Source: Inia geoffrensis
Lineage: Eukaryota > Chordata > Mammalia > Artiodactyla > Iniidae
Length of the DNA stretch: 64,000 nt
Assembly: GCA_036417435.1 (NCBI GenBank)
Contig: CM070910.1
Span: 73,578,784 to 73,642,783, forward strand
Reading direction: 5' to 3'
Shown here piece by piece: positions 50,328 through 63,555 of this stretch. Made by a program: the position numbers and the translations under genes. Each line of letters begins with the position of its first letter. The first letter of the stretch is position 1. The notes beneath the pieces were generated by a model. That model searched no databases, was not told the DNA's origin, and saw nothing but the letters and a program-made list of their open reading frames with translations.

Positions 50328-53300
50328 GTTTGGACAGGCACATTGAACTCTGATTTCCCTACAGGAAGAAGAATTCACCAAAGGCTCAGCGTGCCATACC
50401 GGAACGAGATTAGGGCCTGAAGCAATTCTTCGGGTTTGCGGTCAGCTCACAAGAAAGCGAGTTGAGAAAAGGAGACTTTTGGCACTGTAACTCACAATCC
50501 TGCAGAGTTCCAAATGAACCCTATCATCCAAAAATTTATTGAAGGAAGGCTGTGAAGAGGATTTGAAAGCGACGCAGAATTGCAGAAACCAGATATCAGG
50601 TGGTAGATAAGAATTGCTCTCAAAGCATAGGAAAAGACGCAGCAGTAAGACAGTGATGCACTTGGCCAAAAAGGGCGTATGCGTTTTTTCCTGAATATAT
50701 TCTGAAAAAAACGCATACGCCCTTTTTGGCCAACCAAGCAATCCTGCAATTGGAATCCACACTACAATGAAGTCTCACTTCCCACCAATCAAAAGGGCCG
50801 TCCGAATAAAGTGTAAAATCCAGAGAGGCAGGACAGGCCATTCAGAACCGTCAGCCTTGTTATGCTGATGGGCGGGATGTAAATTGCCAACAGCCACTCG
50901 GGAGAAGTGGAGGGTGTTTCCTGGAACAAAGAAAAAAACAAGCTAGAGAGCCTAGGGCACTTCCACTGATGGTGCTATAGATTCGGAAAATTTAAATGAA
51001 AAGACACAGCCACACCAATGTTTGGGGTTTCTCTGTGTACGGGAACCTTGACTATGGTACAACTTCAATAGCCCAGAAAGAGAAAAATGGATATAGAAGT
51101 TGTGGTACATCCCTACAATGGAATATCACTCAACAATGAAATCAATGGCCACAGACCAGTAGCAGCATAATGAGTGGATTTAGTTACGATGATTCTAAGT
51201 GAAATAAGGCACACAGAAAAAGAAACATCATAAGATATCACTAATACCGGGAATGTAAACACGGCTACGCATGAACTGCATTACAAAACACAACGGAGTC
51301 TCACATTTACAAAAGAAACTTATGCTTGCTTAAGGGGAAAGGAGAGTGGGGAGGCTGTATAGAACCAGAGGTTGACATTAGGGCAGATACCATTCCATAA
51401 GCCAAATATATATTAGACAAGACCTACTCCTTGCTCAACCAAATGGACTCAACACCACGTGTTCAAAACCTAGGAATATACCTGAGTATGAATAAACTTA
51501 AAATCCATACATTTATAGGTCTCCATAAGAAAATCATTTGTGTACAGCGGCGTACACACAGCAGTGTAAATAAGCAAAATCCCCTTATAAAAATAAATTT
51601 GAAAAAGAAAACACAAGGACTGTGAAATAGAGAGAAATTCTTAAATAAGTCCTTCAGGGCTTGTAAGGAATATTGGAGTTACCACCTCTACATCCACAGC
51701 TGTGTGAGAGATAAGACTGGACACTTGGGGCTGATACTATTGGTAAGGGAATGCAGACCGTTTGAGGTAATGGTGCATGGTTCCAATTCCACGGGTCCCA
51801 AATCTCCACGTTTCAGGGATTTATCCTTCAGGTAAAATATGCATGGAAAACCCAGAATATGGTCCACGAAGTGATCAGGCAAAATTTCTAAAACTCATCG
51901 CCATTTTCGCCCCGTGATAATGGAGTTTGCCGTTCCAGATGCGATATTAACGTTCTCCCCACTTGGAGAGTCAGTGCCTTTGACCTCTTGTTTGGCACAG
52001 TTTGCAATTTCCGTGGAAGATGAACAGGAATAAGGAGAACCAATGAGCGGCTAACTCGATGTGTTTGGACAGGCACATTGAACTCTGATTTCCCTACAGG
52101 AAGAAGAATTCACCAAAGGCTCAGCGTGCCATACCGGAACGAGATTAGGGCCTGAAGCAATTCTTCGGGTTTGAGGTCAGCTCACAAGAAAGCGAGTTGA
52201 GAAAAGGAGAGTTTTGGCACTGTAACTCACAATCCTGCAGAGTTCCAAATGAACCCTATCATCCAAAAATTTATTGAAGGAAGGCTGTGAAGAGGACTTG
52301 AACGCGACGCAGAATTACAGAAACCAGATATCAGGTGGTAGATAAGAACTGCTCTGAAAGCATAGGAAAACAGGCAGCAGTTCGACAGTGATGCACTTGG
52401 CCAAAAAGGGCGTATGCGTTTTTTCCTGAATATATTCAGGAAAAAACGCATACGCCCTTTTTGGCAAACCAAGCAAGCCTGCAATGGGAATCCACACTAC
52501 AATGAAGTCTCACTTCCCACCGATCAAAAGGGCCGTCGGAAAAAAGTGTAAAATCCAGAGAGGCAGGACAGGCCATTCAGAACCGTCAGCCTTGTTATGC
52601 TGATGGGCGGGATGTAAATTGCCAACAGCCACTCTGGAGAAGTGGATGGTGTTTCCTGGAAGAAAGAAAAAAACAAGCTAGAGAGCCTAGGGCACTTCCA
52701 CTGATGGTGCTATAGATTCGGAAAATTTAAATGAAAAGACACAGCCACACCAATGTTTGGGGCTTCTCTGTGTACGGGAACCTTGACTATGGTACAACTT
52801 CAATAGCCCAGAAAGAGAAAAATGGATATAGAAGTTGTGGTACATCCCTACAATGGATTATCACTCAACAGTGAAATCAATGGCCACAGACCAGTAGCAG
52901 CATAATGAGTGGATTTAGTTACGATGATTCTAAGTGAAATAAGGCACACAGAAAAAGAAACATCGTAAGATATCACTAATACCGGGAATGTAAACACGGC
53001 TACGCATGAACTGCATTACAAAACACAACGGAGTCTCACATTTACAAAAGAAACTTATGCTTGCTTAAGGGGAAAGGAGAGTGGGGAGGCTGTATAGAAC
53101 CAGATTTTGACATTAGGACAGATACCATTCCATAAGCCAAATATATATTAGACAAGACCTACTCCTTGCTCAACCAAATGGACTCAACACCCCGTATTCA
53201 AAACCTAGGAATATACCTGAGTATGAATAAACTTAAAACCCATACATTTATAGGTCTCCATAAGAAAATCATTTGTATACAGCAGCATACACACAGCAGT

Positions 53301-53420
53301 GTAAATAAGCAAAATCCCCTTATAAAAATAAATTTGAAAAAGAAAACACAATGACTGTGAAATAGAGAGAAATTCTTAAATAAGTCTTTCAGGGCTTGTA
53401 AGGAATATTGGATTTACCAC
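49940..53420 (+). repeat. Dimer duplication, second copy (M30-M31)
   Basis: Very close to its partner. Differences noticed include AGCCTTTTTATGC versus AGCCTTGTTATGC, GAGGCAG versus GACGCAG before the palindrome, and ACACCACGTG at 51450 in place of ACACCCCGTG. Confidence 0.85.
50328..52062 (+). repeat. Satellite monomer M30
   Basis: 1,735 bp, M28 type. Palindrome at 50662-50733 with two mismatches. Confidence 0.95.
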
Positions 53421-53797
53421 CTCTACATCCATAGCTGTGTGAGAGATAAGACTGGACACTTGGGGCTGATACTATTGGTGAGGGAATGCAGACCGTTTGA
53501 GGTAATGGTGCATGGTTCCAATTCCACGGGTACCAAATCTCCACGTTTCAGGGATTTATCCTTCAGGTAAAATATGCATGGAAAACCCAGAATATGGTCC
53601 ACGAAGTGATCAGGCAAAATTTCTAAAACTCATCGCCATTTTCGCCCCGTGATAATGGAGTTTGCTGTTCCAGATGCGATATTAACGTTCTCCCCACTTG
53701 GAGAGTCAGTGCCTTTGACCTCTTGTTTGGCACAGTTTGCAATTTCCGTGGAAGATGAACAGGAATAAGGAGAACCAATGAGCGGCTAACTCGATGT
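52063..53797 (+). repeat. Satellite monomer M31
   Basis: 1,735 bp, M29 type. Palindrome at 52397-52468 with one mismatch. Private GGGTTTGAGGTCAG near 52168. Confidence 0.95.
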
Positions 53798-55532
53798 GTT
53801 TGGACAGGCACATTGAACTCTGATTTCCCTACAGGAAGAAGAATTCACCAAAGGCTCAGCGTGCCATACGGGAACGAGATTAGGGCCTGAAGCAATTCTT
53901 CGGGTTTGCGGTCAGCTCACAAGAAAGCGAGTTGAGAAAAGGAGACTTTTGGCACTGTAACTCACAATCCTGCAGAGTTCCAAATGAACCCTATCATCCA
54001 AAAATTTATTGAAGGAAGGCTGTGAAGAGGACTTGAACGTGACGCAGAATTGTAGAAACCATATATCAGGTGGTAGATAAGAATTGCTCTGAAAGCATAA
54101 GAAAAGAGGCAGCAGTTCGACAGTGATGTACTTGGGCAAAAAGGGCGTATGCGTTTGTTCCTGAATATATTCTGAAAAAAACGCATACGCCCTTTTTGGC
54201 CAACCAAGCAATCCTGCAATTGGAATCCACACTACAATGAAGTCTCACTTCCCACCAATCAAAAGGGCCGTCCGAATAAAGTGTAAAATCCAGAGAGGCA
54301 GGACAGGCCATTCAGAACCGTTAGCCTTGTTATGCTGATGGGCGGGATGTAAATTGCCAACAGCCACTCGGGAGAAGTGGAGGGTGTTTCCTGGAACAAA
54401 GAAAAAAACAAGCTAGAGAGACTAGGGCACTTCCACTGATGGTGCTATAGATTCGGAAAATTTAAATGAAAAGACACAGCCACACCAATGTTTGGGGTTT
54501 CTCTGTGTACGGGAACCTTGACTATGGTACAACTTCAATAGCCCAGAAAGAGAAAAATGGATATAGAAGTTGTGGTACATCCCTACAATGGAATATCACT
54601 CAACAATGAAATCAATGGCCACAGACCAGTAGCAGCATAATGAGTGGATTTAGTTACGATGATTCTAAGTGAAATAAGGCACACAGAAAAAGAAACATCA
54701 TAAGATATCACTAATACCGGGAATGTAAACACGGCTACGCATGAACTGCATTACAAAACACAATGGAGTCTCACATTTACAAAAGAAACTTATGCTTGCT
54801 TAAGGGGAAAGGAGAGTGGGGAGGCTGTATAGAACCAGAGGTTGATATTAGGGCAGATACCATTCAATAAGCCAAATATATATTAGACAAGACCTACTCC
54901 TTGCTCAACAAAATGGACTCAACACCCCGTGTTCAAAACCTAGGAATATACCTGAGTATGAATAAACTTAAAACCCATACATTTATAGGTCTCCATAAGA
55001 AAATCATTTGTGTACAGCGGCGTACACACAGCAGTGTAAATAAGCAAAATCCCCTTATAAAAATAAATTTGAAAAAGAAAACACAAGGACTGTGAAATAG
55101 AGAGAAATTCTTAAATAAGTCCTTCAGGGCTTGTAAGGAATATTGGATTTACCACCTCTACATCCACAGCTGTGTGAGAGATAAGACTGGACACTTGGGG
55201 CTGATACTATTGGTAAGGGAATGCAGACCGTTTGAGGTAATGGTGCATGGTTCCAATTCCACGGGTCCCAAATCTCCACGTTTCAGGGATTTATCCTTCA
55301 GGTAAAATATGCATGGAAAACCCAGAATATGGTCCACGAAGTGATCAGGCAAAATTTCTAAAACTCATCGCCATTTTCGCCCCGTGATAATGGAGTTTGC
55401 CGTTCCAGATGCGATATTAACGTTCTCCCCACTTGGAGAGTCAGTGCCTTTGACCTCTTGTTTGGCACAGTTTGCAATTTCCGTGGAAGATGAACAGGAA
55501 TAAGGAGAACCAATGAGCGGCTAACTCGATGT
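53798..55532 (+). repeat. Satellite monomer M32
   Basis: 1,735 bp, mosaic: the M24-like TTGGGC left arm and CATATATC tract precede M28-like GCAATCCTGCAATTGG. Palindrome at 54132-54203 with four mismatches. Confidence 0.95.
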
Positions 55533-57267
55533 GTTTGGACAGGCACATTGAACTCTGATTTCCCTACAGGAAGAAGAATTCACCAAAGGCTCAGCGTGCC
55601 ATACCGGAACGAGATTAGGGCCTGAAGCAATTCTTCGGGTTTGCGGTCAGCTCACAAGAAAGCGAGTTGAGAAAAGGAGACTTTTGGCACTGTAACTCAC
55701 AATCCTGCAGAGTTCCAAATGAACCCTATCATCCAAAAATTTATTGAAGGAAGGCTGTGAAGAGGACTTGAACGCGACGCAGAATTGTAGAAACCATATA
55801 TCAGGTGGTAGATAAGAATTGCTCTGAAAGCATAGGAAAAGAGGCAGCAGTTCGACAGTGATGCACTTGGCCAAAAAGGGTGTATGCGTTTTTTCCTGAA
55901 TATATTCAGAAAAAAACGCATACGCCCTTTTTGGCCAACCAAGCAAACCTGCAATGGGAATCCACACTACAATGAAGTCTCACTTCCCACCGATCAAAAG
56001 GGCCGTCCGAAAAAAGTGTAAAATCCAGAGAGGCAGGACAGGCCATTCAGAACCGTCAGCCTTGTTATGCTGATGGGCGGGATGTAAATTGCCAACAGCC
56101 ACTCGGGAGAAGTGGAGGGTGTTTCCTGGAACAAAGAAAAAAACAAGCTAGAGAGCCTAGGGCACTTCCACTGATGGTGCTATAGATTCGGAAAATTTAA
56201 ATGAAAAGACACAGCCACACCAATGTTTGGGGCTTCTCTGTGTACGGGAACCTTGACTATGGTACAACTTCAATAGCCCAGAAAGAGAAAAATGGATATA
56301 GAAGTTGTGGTACATCCCTACAATGGAATATCACTCAACAATGAAATCAATGGCCACAGACCAGTAGCAGCATAATGAGTGGATTTAGTTACGATGATTC
56401 TAAGTGAAATAAGGCACACAGAAAAAGAAACATCATAAGATATCACTAATACCGGGAATGTAAACACGGCTACGCATGAACTGCATTACAAAACACAACG
56501 GAGTCTCACATTTACAAAAGAAACTTATGCTTGCTTAAGGGGAAAGCAGAGTGGGGAGGCTGTATAGAACCAGAGGTTGACATTAGGGCAGATACCATTC
56601 CATAAGCCAAATATATATTAGACAAGACCTACTCCTTGCTCAACCAAATGGACTCAACACCCCGTGTTCAAAACCTAGGAATATACCTGAGTATGAATAA
56701 ACTTAAAACCCATACATTTATAGGTCTCCATAAGAAAATCATTTGTGTACAGCGGCGTACACACAGCAGTGTAAATAAGCAAAATCCCCTTATAAAAATA
56801 AATTTGAAAAAGAAAACACAAGGACTGTGAAATAGAGAGAAATTCTTAAATAAGTCCTTCAGGGCTTGTAAGGAATATTGGATTTACCACCTTTACATCC
56901 ACAGCTGTGTGAGAGATAAGACTGGACACTTGGGGCTGATACTATTGGTGAGGGAATGCAGACCGTTTGAGGTAATGGTGCATGGTTCCAATTCCACGGG
57001 TCCCAAATCTCCACGTTTCAGGGATTTATCCTTCAGGTAAAATATGCATGGAAAACCCAGAATATGGTCCACGAAGTGATCAGGCAAAATTTCTAAAACT
57101 CCTCGCCATTTTCGCCCCGTGATAATGGAGTTTGCCGTTCCAGATGCGATATTAACGTTCTCCCCACTTGGAGAGTCAGTGCCTTTGACCTCTTGTTTGG
57201 CACAGTTTGCAATTTCCGTGGAAGATGAACAGGAATAAGGAGAACCAATGAGCGGCTAACTCGATGT
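55533..57267 (+). repeat. Satellite monomer M33
   Basis: 1,735 bp. Palindrome at 55867-55938 with two mismatches (GGGTGTATG, TTCAGAAA). Confidence 0.95.
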
Positions 57268-58350
57268 GTTTGGACAGGCACATTGAACTCTGATTTCCCT
57301 ACAGGAAGAAGAATTCACCAAAGGCTCAGCGTGCCATACCGGAACGAGATTAGGGCCTGAAGCAATTCTTCGGGTTTGCGGTCAGCTCACAAGAAAGCGA
57401 GTTGAGAAAAGGAGACTTTTGGCACTGTAACTCACAATCCTGCAGAGTTCCAAATGAACCCTATCATCCAAAAATTTATTGAAGGAAGGCTGTGAAGAGG
57501 ACTTGAACGCGACGCAGAATTGTAGAAACCATATATCAGGTGGTAGATAAGAATTGCTCTGAAAGCATAGGAAAAGAGGCAGCAGTTCGACAGTGATGCA
57601 CTTGGCCAAAAAGGGCGTATGCGTTTTTTCCTGAATATATTCAGAAAAAAACGCATACGCCCTTTTTGGCCAACCAAGCAAACCTGCAATGGGAATCCAC
57701 ACTACAATGAAGTCTCACTTCCCACCGATCAAAAGGGCCGTCCGAAAAAAGTGTAAAATCCAGAGAGGCAGGACAGGCCATTCAGAACCGTCAGCCTTGT
57801 TATGCTGATTGGCGGGATGTAAATTGCCAACAGCCACTCGGGAGAAGTGGAGGGTGTTTCCTGGAACAAAGAAAAAAACAAGCTAGAGAGCCTAGGGCAG
57901 TTCCACTGATGGTGCTATAGATTCCGAAAATTTAAATGAAAAGACACAGCCACACCAATGTTTGGGGCTTCTCTGTGTACGGGAACCTTGACTATGGTAC
58001 AACTTCAATAGCCCAGAAAGAGAAAAATGGATATAGAAGTTGTGGTACATCCCTAAAATGGAATATCACTCAACAATGAAATCAATGGCCACAGACCAGT
58101 AGCAGCATAATGAGTGGATGTAGTTACGATGATTCTAAGTGAAATAAGGCACACAGAAAAAGAAACATCATAAGATATCACTAATACCGGGAATGTAAAC
58201 ACGGCTACGCATGAACTGCATTACAAAACACAACGGAGTCTCACATTTACAAAAGAAACTTACGCTTGCTTAAGGGGAAAAGAGAGTGGGGAGGCTGTAT
58301 AGAACCAGAGGTTGACATTAGGACAGATACCATTCCATAAGCCATATATA
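55697..58350 (+). repeat. Duplication, first copy (offset 5,205 bp; M33-M34)
   Basis: Matches about 60902-63555. M33 and M36 share GGAAAGCAGAGTGGGG and ACCACCTTTACATCC. M34 and M37 share GATTCCGAAAATTT and CCCTAAAATGG. M35 sits between the copies and belongs to another type. Edges are approximate. Confidence 0.78.
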
Positions 58351-59002
58351 TATTAGACAAGACCTACTCCTCGCTCAACCAAATGGACTCAACACCCCGT
58401 GTTCAAAACCTAGGAATATACCTGAGTATGAATAAACTTAAAACCCATACATTTATAGGTCTCCATAAGAAAATCATTTGTGTACAGCGGCGTACACACA
58501 GCAGTGTAAATAAGCAAAATCCCCTTATAAAAATAAATTTGAAAAAGAAAACACAAGGACTGTGAAATAGAGAGAAATTCTTAAATAAGTCCTTCAGGGC
58601 TTGTAAGGAATATTGGAGTTACCACCTCTACATCCACAGCTGTGTGAGAGATAAGACTGGACACTTGGGGCTGATACTATTGGTGAGGGAATGCAGACCG
58701 TTTGAGGTAATGGTGCATGGTTCCAATTCCACGGGTCCCAAATCTCCACGTTTCAGGGATTTATCCTTCAGGTAAAATATGCATGGAAAACCCAGAATAT
58801 GGTCCACGAAGTGATCAGGCAAAATTTCTAAAACTCATCGCCATTTTCGCCCCGTGATAATGGAGTTTGCCGTTCCAGATGCGATATTAACGTTCTCCCC
58901 ACTTGGAGACTCAGTGCCTTTGACCTCTTGTTTGGCACAGTTTGCAATTTCCGTGGAAGATGAACAGGAATAAGGAGAACCAATGAGCGGCTAACTCGAT
59001 GT
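57268..59002 (+). repeat. Satellite monomer M34
   Basis: 1,735 bp. Palindrome at 57602-57673 with one mismatch (TTCAGAAA). Its L1-tail flank reads TATTGGAGTTACC like M28 and M30. Confidence 0.95.
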
Positions 59003-60737
59003 GTTTGGACAGGCACATTGAACTCTGATTTCCCTACAGGAAGAAGAATTCACCAAAGGCTCAGCGTGCCATACCGGAACGAGATTAGGGCCTGAAGCAA
59101 TTCTTCGGGTTTGCGGTCAGCTCACAAGAAAGCGAGTTGAGAAAAGGAGACTTTTGGCACTGTAACTCACAATCCTGCAGAGTTCCAAATGAACCCTATC
59201 ATCCAAAAATTTATTGAAGGAAGGCTGTGAAGAGGACTTGAACGCGACGCAGAATTACAGAAACCAGATATCAGGTGGTAGATAAGAACTGCTCTGAAAG
59301 CATAGGAAAACAGGCAGCAGTTCGACAGTGATGCACTTGGCCAAAAAGGGCGTATGCGTTTTTTCCTGAATATATTCAGGAAAAAACGCATACGCCCTTT
59401 TTGGCAAACCAAGCAAGCCTGCAATGGGAATCCACACTACAATGAAGTCTCACTTCCCACCGATCAAAAGGGCCGTCGGAAAAAAGTGTAAAATCCAGAG
59501 AGGCAGGACAGGCCATTCAGAACCGTCAGCCTTGTTATGCTGATGGGCGGGATGTAAATTGCCAACAGCCACTCTGGAGAAGTGGATGGTGTTTCCTGGA
59601 AGAAAGAAAAAAACAAGCTAGAGAGCCTAGGGCACTTCCACTGATGGTGCTATAGATTCGGAAAATTTAAATGAAAAGACACAGCCACACCAATGTTTGG
59701 GGCTTCTCTGTGTACGGGAACCTTGACTATGGTACAACTTCAATAGCCCAGAAAGAGAAAAATGGATATAGAAGTTGTGGTACATTCCTACAATGGATTA
59801 TCACTCAACAGTGAAATCAATGGCCACAGACCAGTAGCAGCATAATGAGTGGATTTAGTTACGATGATTCTAAGTGAAATAAGGCACACAGAAAAAGAAA
59901 CATCATAAGATATCACTAATACCGGGAATGGAAACACGGCTACGCATGAACTGCATTACAAAACACAACGGAGTCTCACATTTACAAAAGAAACTTATGC
60001 TTGCTTAAGGGGAAAGGAGAGTGGGGAGGCTGTATAGAACCAGATGTTGACATTAGGACAGATACCATTCCATAAGCCAAATATATATTAGACAAGACCT
60101 ACTCCTTGCTCAACCAAATGGACTCAACACCCCGTATTCAAAACCTAGGAATATACCTGAGTATGAATAAACTTAAAACCCATACATTTATAGGTCTCCA
60201 TAAGAAAATCATTTGTATACAGCAGCATACACACAGCAGTGTAAATAAGCAAAATCCCCTTATAAAAATAAATTTGAAAAAGAAAACACAATGACTGTGA
60301 AATAGAGAGAAATTCTTAAATAAGTCTTTCAGGGCTTGTAAGGAATATTGGATTTACCACCTCTACATCCACAGCTGTGTGAGAGATAAGACTGGACACT
60401 TGGGGCTGATACTATTGGTGAGGGAATGCAGACCGTTTGAGGTAATGGTGCATGGTTCCAATTCCACGGGTCCCAAATCTCCACGTTTCAGGGATTTATC
60501 CTTCAGGTAAAATATGCATGGAAAACCCAGAATATGGTCCACGAAGTGATCAGGCAAAATTTCTAAAACTCATCGCCATTTTCGCCCCGTGATAATGGAG
60601 TTTGCCGTTCCAGATGCGATATTAACGTTCTCCCCACTTGGAGAGTCAGTGCCTTTGACCTCTTGTTTGGCACAGTTTGCAATTTCCGTGGAAGATGAAC
60701 AGGAATAAGGAGAACCAATGAGCGGCTAACTCGATGT
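59003..60737 (+). repeat. Satellite monomer M35
   Basis: 1,735 bp, M29/M31 type placed 6,940 bp after M31. Palindrome at 59337-59408 with one mismatch. Confidence 0.95.
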
Positions 60738-62472
60738 GTTTGGACAGGCACATTGAACTCTGATTTCCCTACAGGAAGAAGAATTCACCAAAGGCTCAGC
60801 GTGCCATACCGGAACGAGATTAGGGCCTGAAGCAATTCTTCGGGTTTGCGGTCAGCTCACAAGAAAGCGAGTTGAGAAAAGGAGACTTTTGGCACTGTAA
60901 CTCACAATCCTGCAGAGTTCCAAATGAACCCTATCATCCAAAAATTTATTGAAGGAAGGCTGTGAAGAGGACTTGAACGCGACGCAGAATTGTAGAAACC
61001 ATATATCAGGTGGTAGATAAGAATTGCTCTGAAAGCATAGGAAAAGAGGCAGCAGTTCGACAGTGATGCACTTGGCCAAAAAGGGCGTATGCGTTTTTTC
61101 CTGAATATATTCAGAAAAAAACGCATACGCCCTTTTTGGCCAACCAAGCAAACCTGCAATGGGAATCCACACTACAATGAAGTCTCACTTCCCACCGATC
61201 AAAAGGGCCGTCCGAAAAAAGTGTAAAATCCAGAGAGGCAGGACAGGCCATTCAGAACCGTCAGCCTTGTTATGCTGATGGGCGGGATGTAAATTGCCAA
61301 CAGCCACTCGGGAGAAGTGGAGGGTGTTTCCTGGAACAAAGAAAAAAACAAGCTAGAGAGCCTAGGGCACTTCCACTGATGGTGCTATAGATTCGGAAAA
61401 TTTAAATGAAAAGACACAGCCACACCAATGTTTGGGGCTTCTCTGTGTACGGGAACCTTGACTATAGTACAACATCAATAGCCCAGAAAGAGAAAAATGG
61501 ATATAGAAGTTGTGGTACATCCCTACAATGGAATATCACTCAACAATGAAATCAATGGCCACAGACCAGTAGCAGCATAATGAGTGGATTTAGTTACGAT
61601 GATTCTAAGTGAAATAAGGCACACAGAAAAAGAAACATCATAAGATATCACTAATACCGGGAATGTAAACACGGCTACGCATGAACTGCATTACAAAACA
61701 CAACGGAGTCTCACATTTACAAAAGGAACTTATGCTTGCTTAAGGGGAAAGCAGAGTGGGGAGGCTGTATAGAACCAGAGGTTGACATTAGGGCAGATAC
61801 CATTCCATAAGCCAAATATATATTAGACAAGACCTACTCCTTGCTCAACCAAATGGACTCAACACCCCGTGTTCAAAACCTAGGAATATACCTGAGTATG
61901 AATAAACTTAAAACCCATACATTTATAGGTCTCCATAAGAAAATCATTTGTGTACAGCGGCGTACACACAGCAGTGTAAATAAGCAAAATCCCCTTATAA
62001 AAATAAATTTGAAAAAGAAAACACAAGGACTGTGAAATAGAGAGAAATTCTTAAATAAGTCCTTCAGGGCTTGTAAGGAATATTGGATTTACCACCTTTA
62101 CATCCACAGCTGTGTGAGAGATAAGACTGGACACTTGGGGCTGATACTATTGGTGAGGGAATGCAGACCGTTTGAGGTAATGGTGCATGGTTCCAATTCC
62201 ACGGGTCCCAAATCTCCACGTTTCAGGGATTTATCCTTCAGGTAAAATATGCATGGAAAACCCAGAATATGGTCCACGAAGTGATCAGGCAAAATTTCTA
62301 AAACTCATCGCCATTTTCGCCCCGTGATAATGGAGTTTGCCGTTCCAGATGCGATATTAACGTTCTCCCCACTTGGAGACTCAGTGCCTTTGACCTCTTG
62401 TTTGGCACAGTTTGCAATTTCCGTGGAAGATGAACAGGAATAAGGAGAACCAATGAGCGGCTAACTCGATGT
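60738..62472 (+). repeat. Satellite monomer M36
   Basis: 1,735 bp, M33 type. Palindrome at 61072-61143 with one mismatch. Its end has GGAGACTCAGTGCC, as in M34. Confidence 0.95.
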
Positions 62473-63555
62473 GTTTGGACAGGCACATTGAACTCTGATT
62501 TCCCTACAGGAAGAAGAATTCACCAAAGGCTCAGCGTGCCATACCGGAACGAGATTAGGGCCTGAAGCAATTCTTCGGGTTTGCGGTCAGCTCACAAGAA
62601 AGCGAGTTGAGAAAAGGAGACTTTTGGCACTGTAACTCACAATCCTGCAGAGTTCCAAATGAACCCTATCATCCAAAAATTTATTGAAGGAAGGCTGTGA
62701 AGAGGACTTGAACGCGACGCAGAATTGTAGAAACCATATATCAGGTGGTAGATAAGAATTGCTCTGAAAGCATAGGAAAAGAGGCAGCAGTTCGACAGTG
62801 ATGCACTTGGCCAAAAAGGGCGTATGCGTTTTTTCCTGAATATATTCAGAAAAAAACGCATACGCCCTTTTTGGCCAACCAAGCAAACCTGCAATGGGAA
62901 TCCACACTACAATGAAGTCTCACTTCCCACCGATCAAAAGGGCCGTCCGAAAAAAGTGTAAAATCCAGAGAGGCAGGACAGGCCATTCAGAACCGTCAGC
63001 CTTGTTATGCTGATGGGCGGGATGTAAATTGCCAACAGCCACTCGGGAGAAGTGGAGGGTGTTTCCTGGAACAAAGAAAAAAACAAGCTAGAGAGCCTAG
63101 GGCACTTCCACTGATGGTGCTATAGATTCCGAAAATTTAAATGAAAAGACACAGCCACACCAATGTTTGGGGCTTCTCTGTGTACGGGAACCTTGACTAT
63201 GGTACAACTTCAATAGCCCAGAAAGAGAAAAATGGATATAGAAGTTGTGGTACATCCCTAAAATGGAATATCACTCAACAATGAAATCAATGGCCACAGA
63301 CCAGTAGCAGCATAATGAGTGGATTTAGTTACGATGATTCTAAGTGAAATAAGGCACACAGAAAAAGAAACATCATAAGATATCACTAATACCGGGTATG
63401 TAAACACGGCTACGCATGAACTGCTTTACAAAACACAACGGAGTCTCACATTTACAAAAGAAACTTATGCTTGCTTAAGGGGAAAGGAGAGTGGGGAGGC
63501 TGTATAGAACCAGAGGTTGACATTAGGGCAGATACCATTCCATAAGCCAAATATA
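60902..63555 (+). repeat. Duplication, second copy (offset 5,205 bp; M36-M37)
   Basis: Partner of 55697-58350, with the same order of private variants. It ends where M37 begins to depart from the D lineage. Confidence 0.78.
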
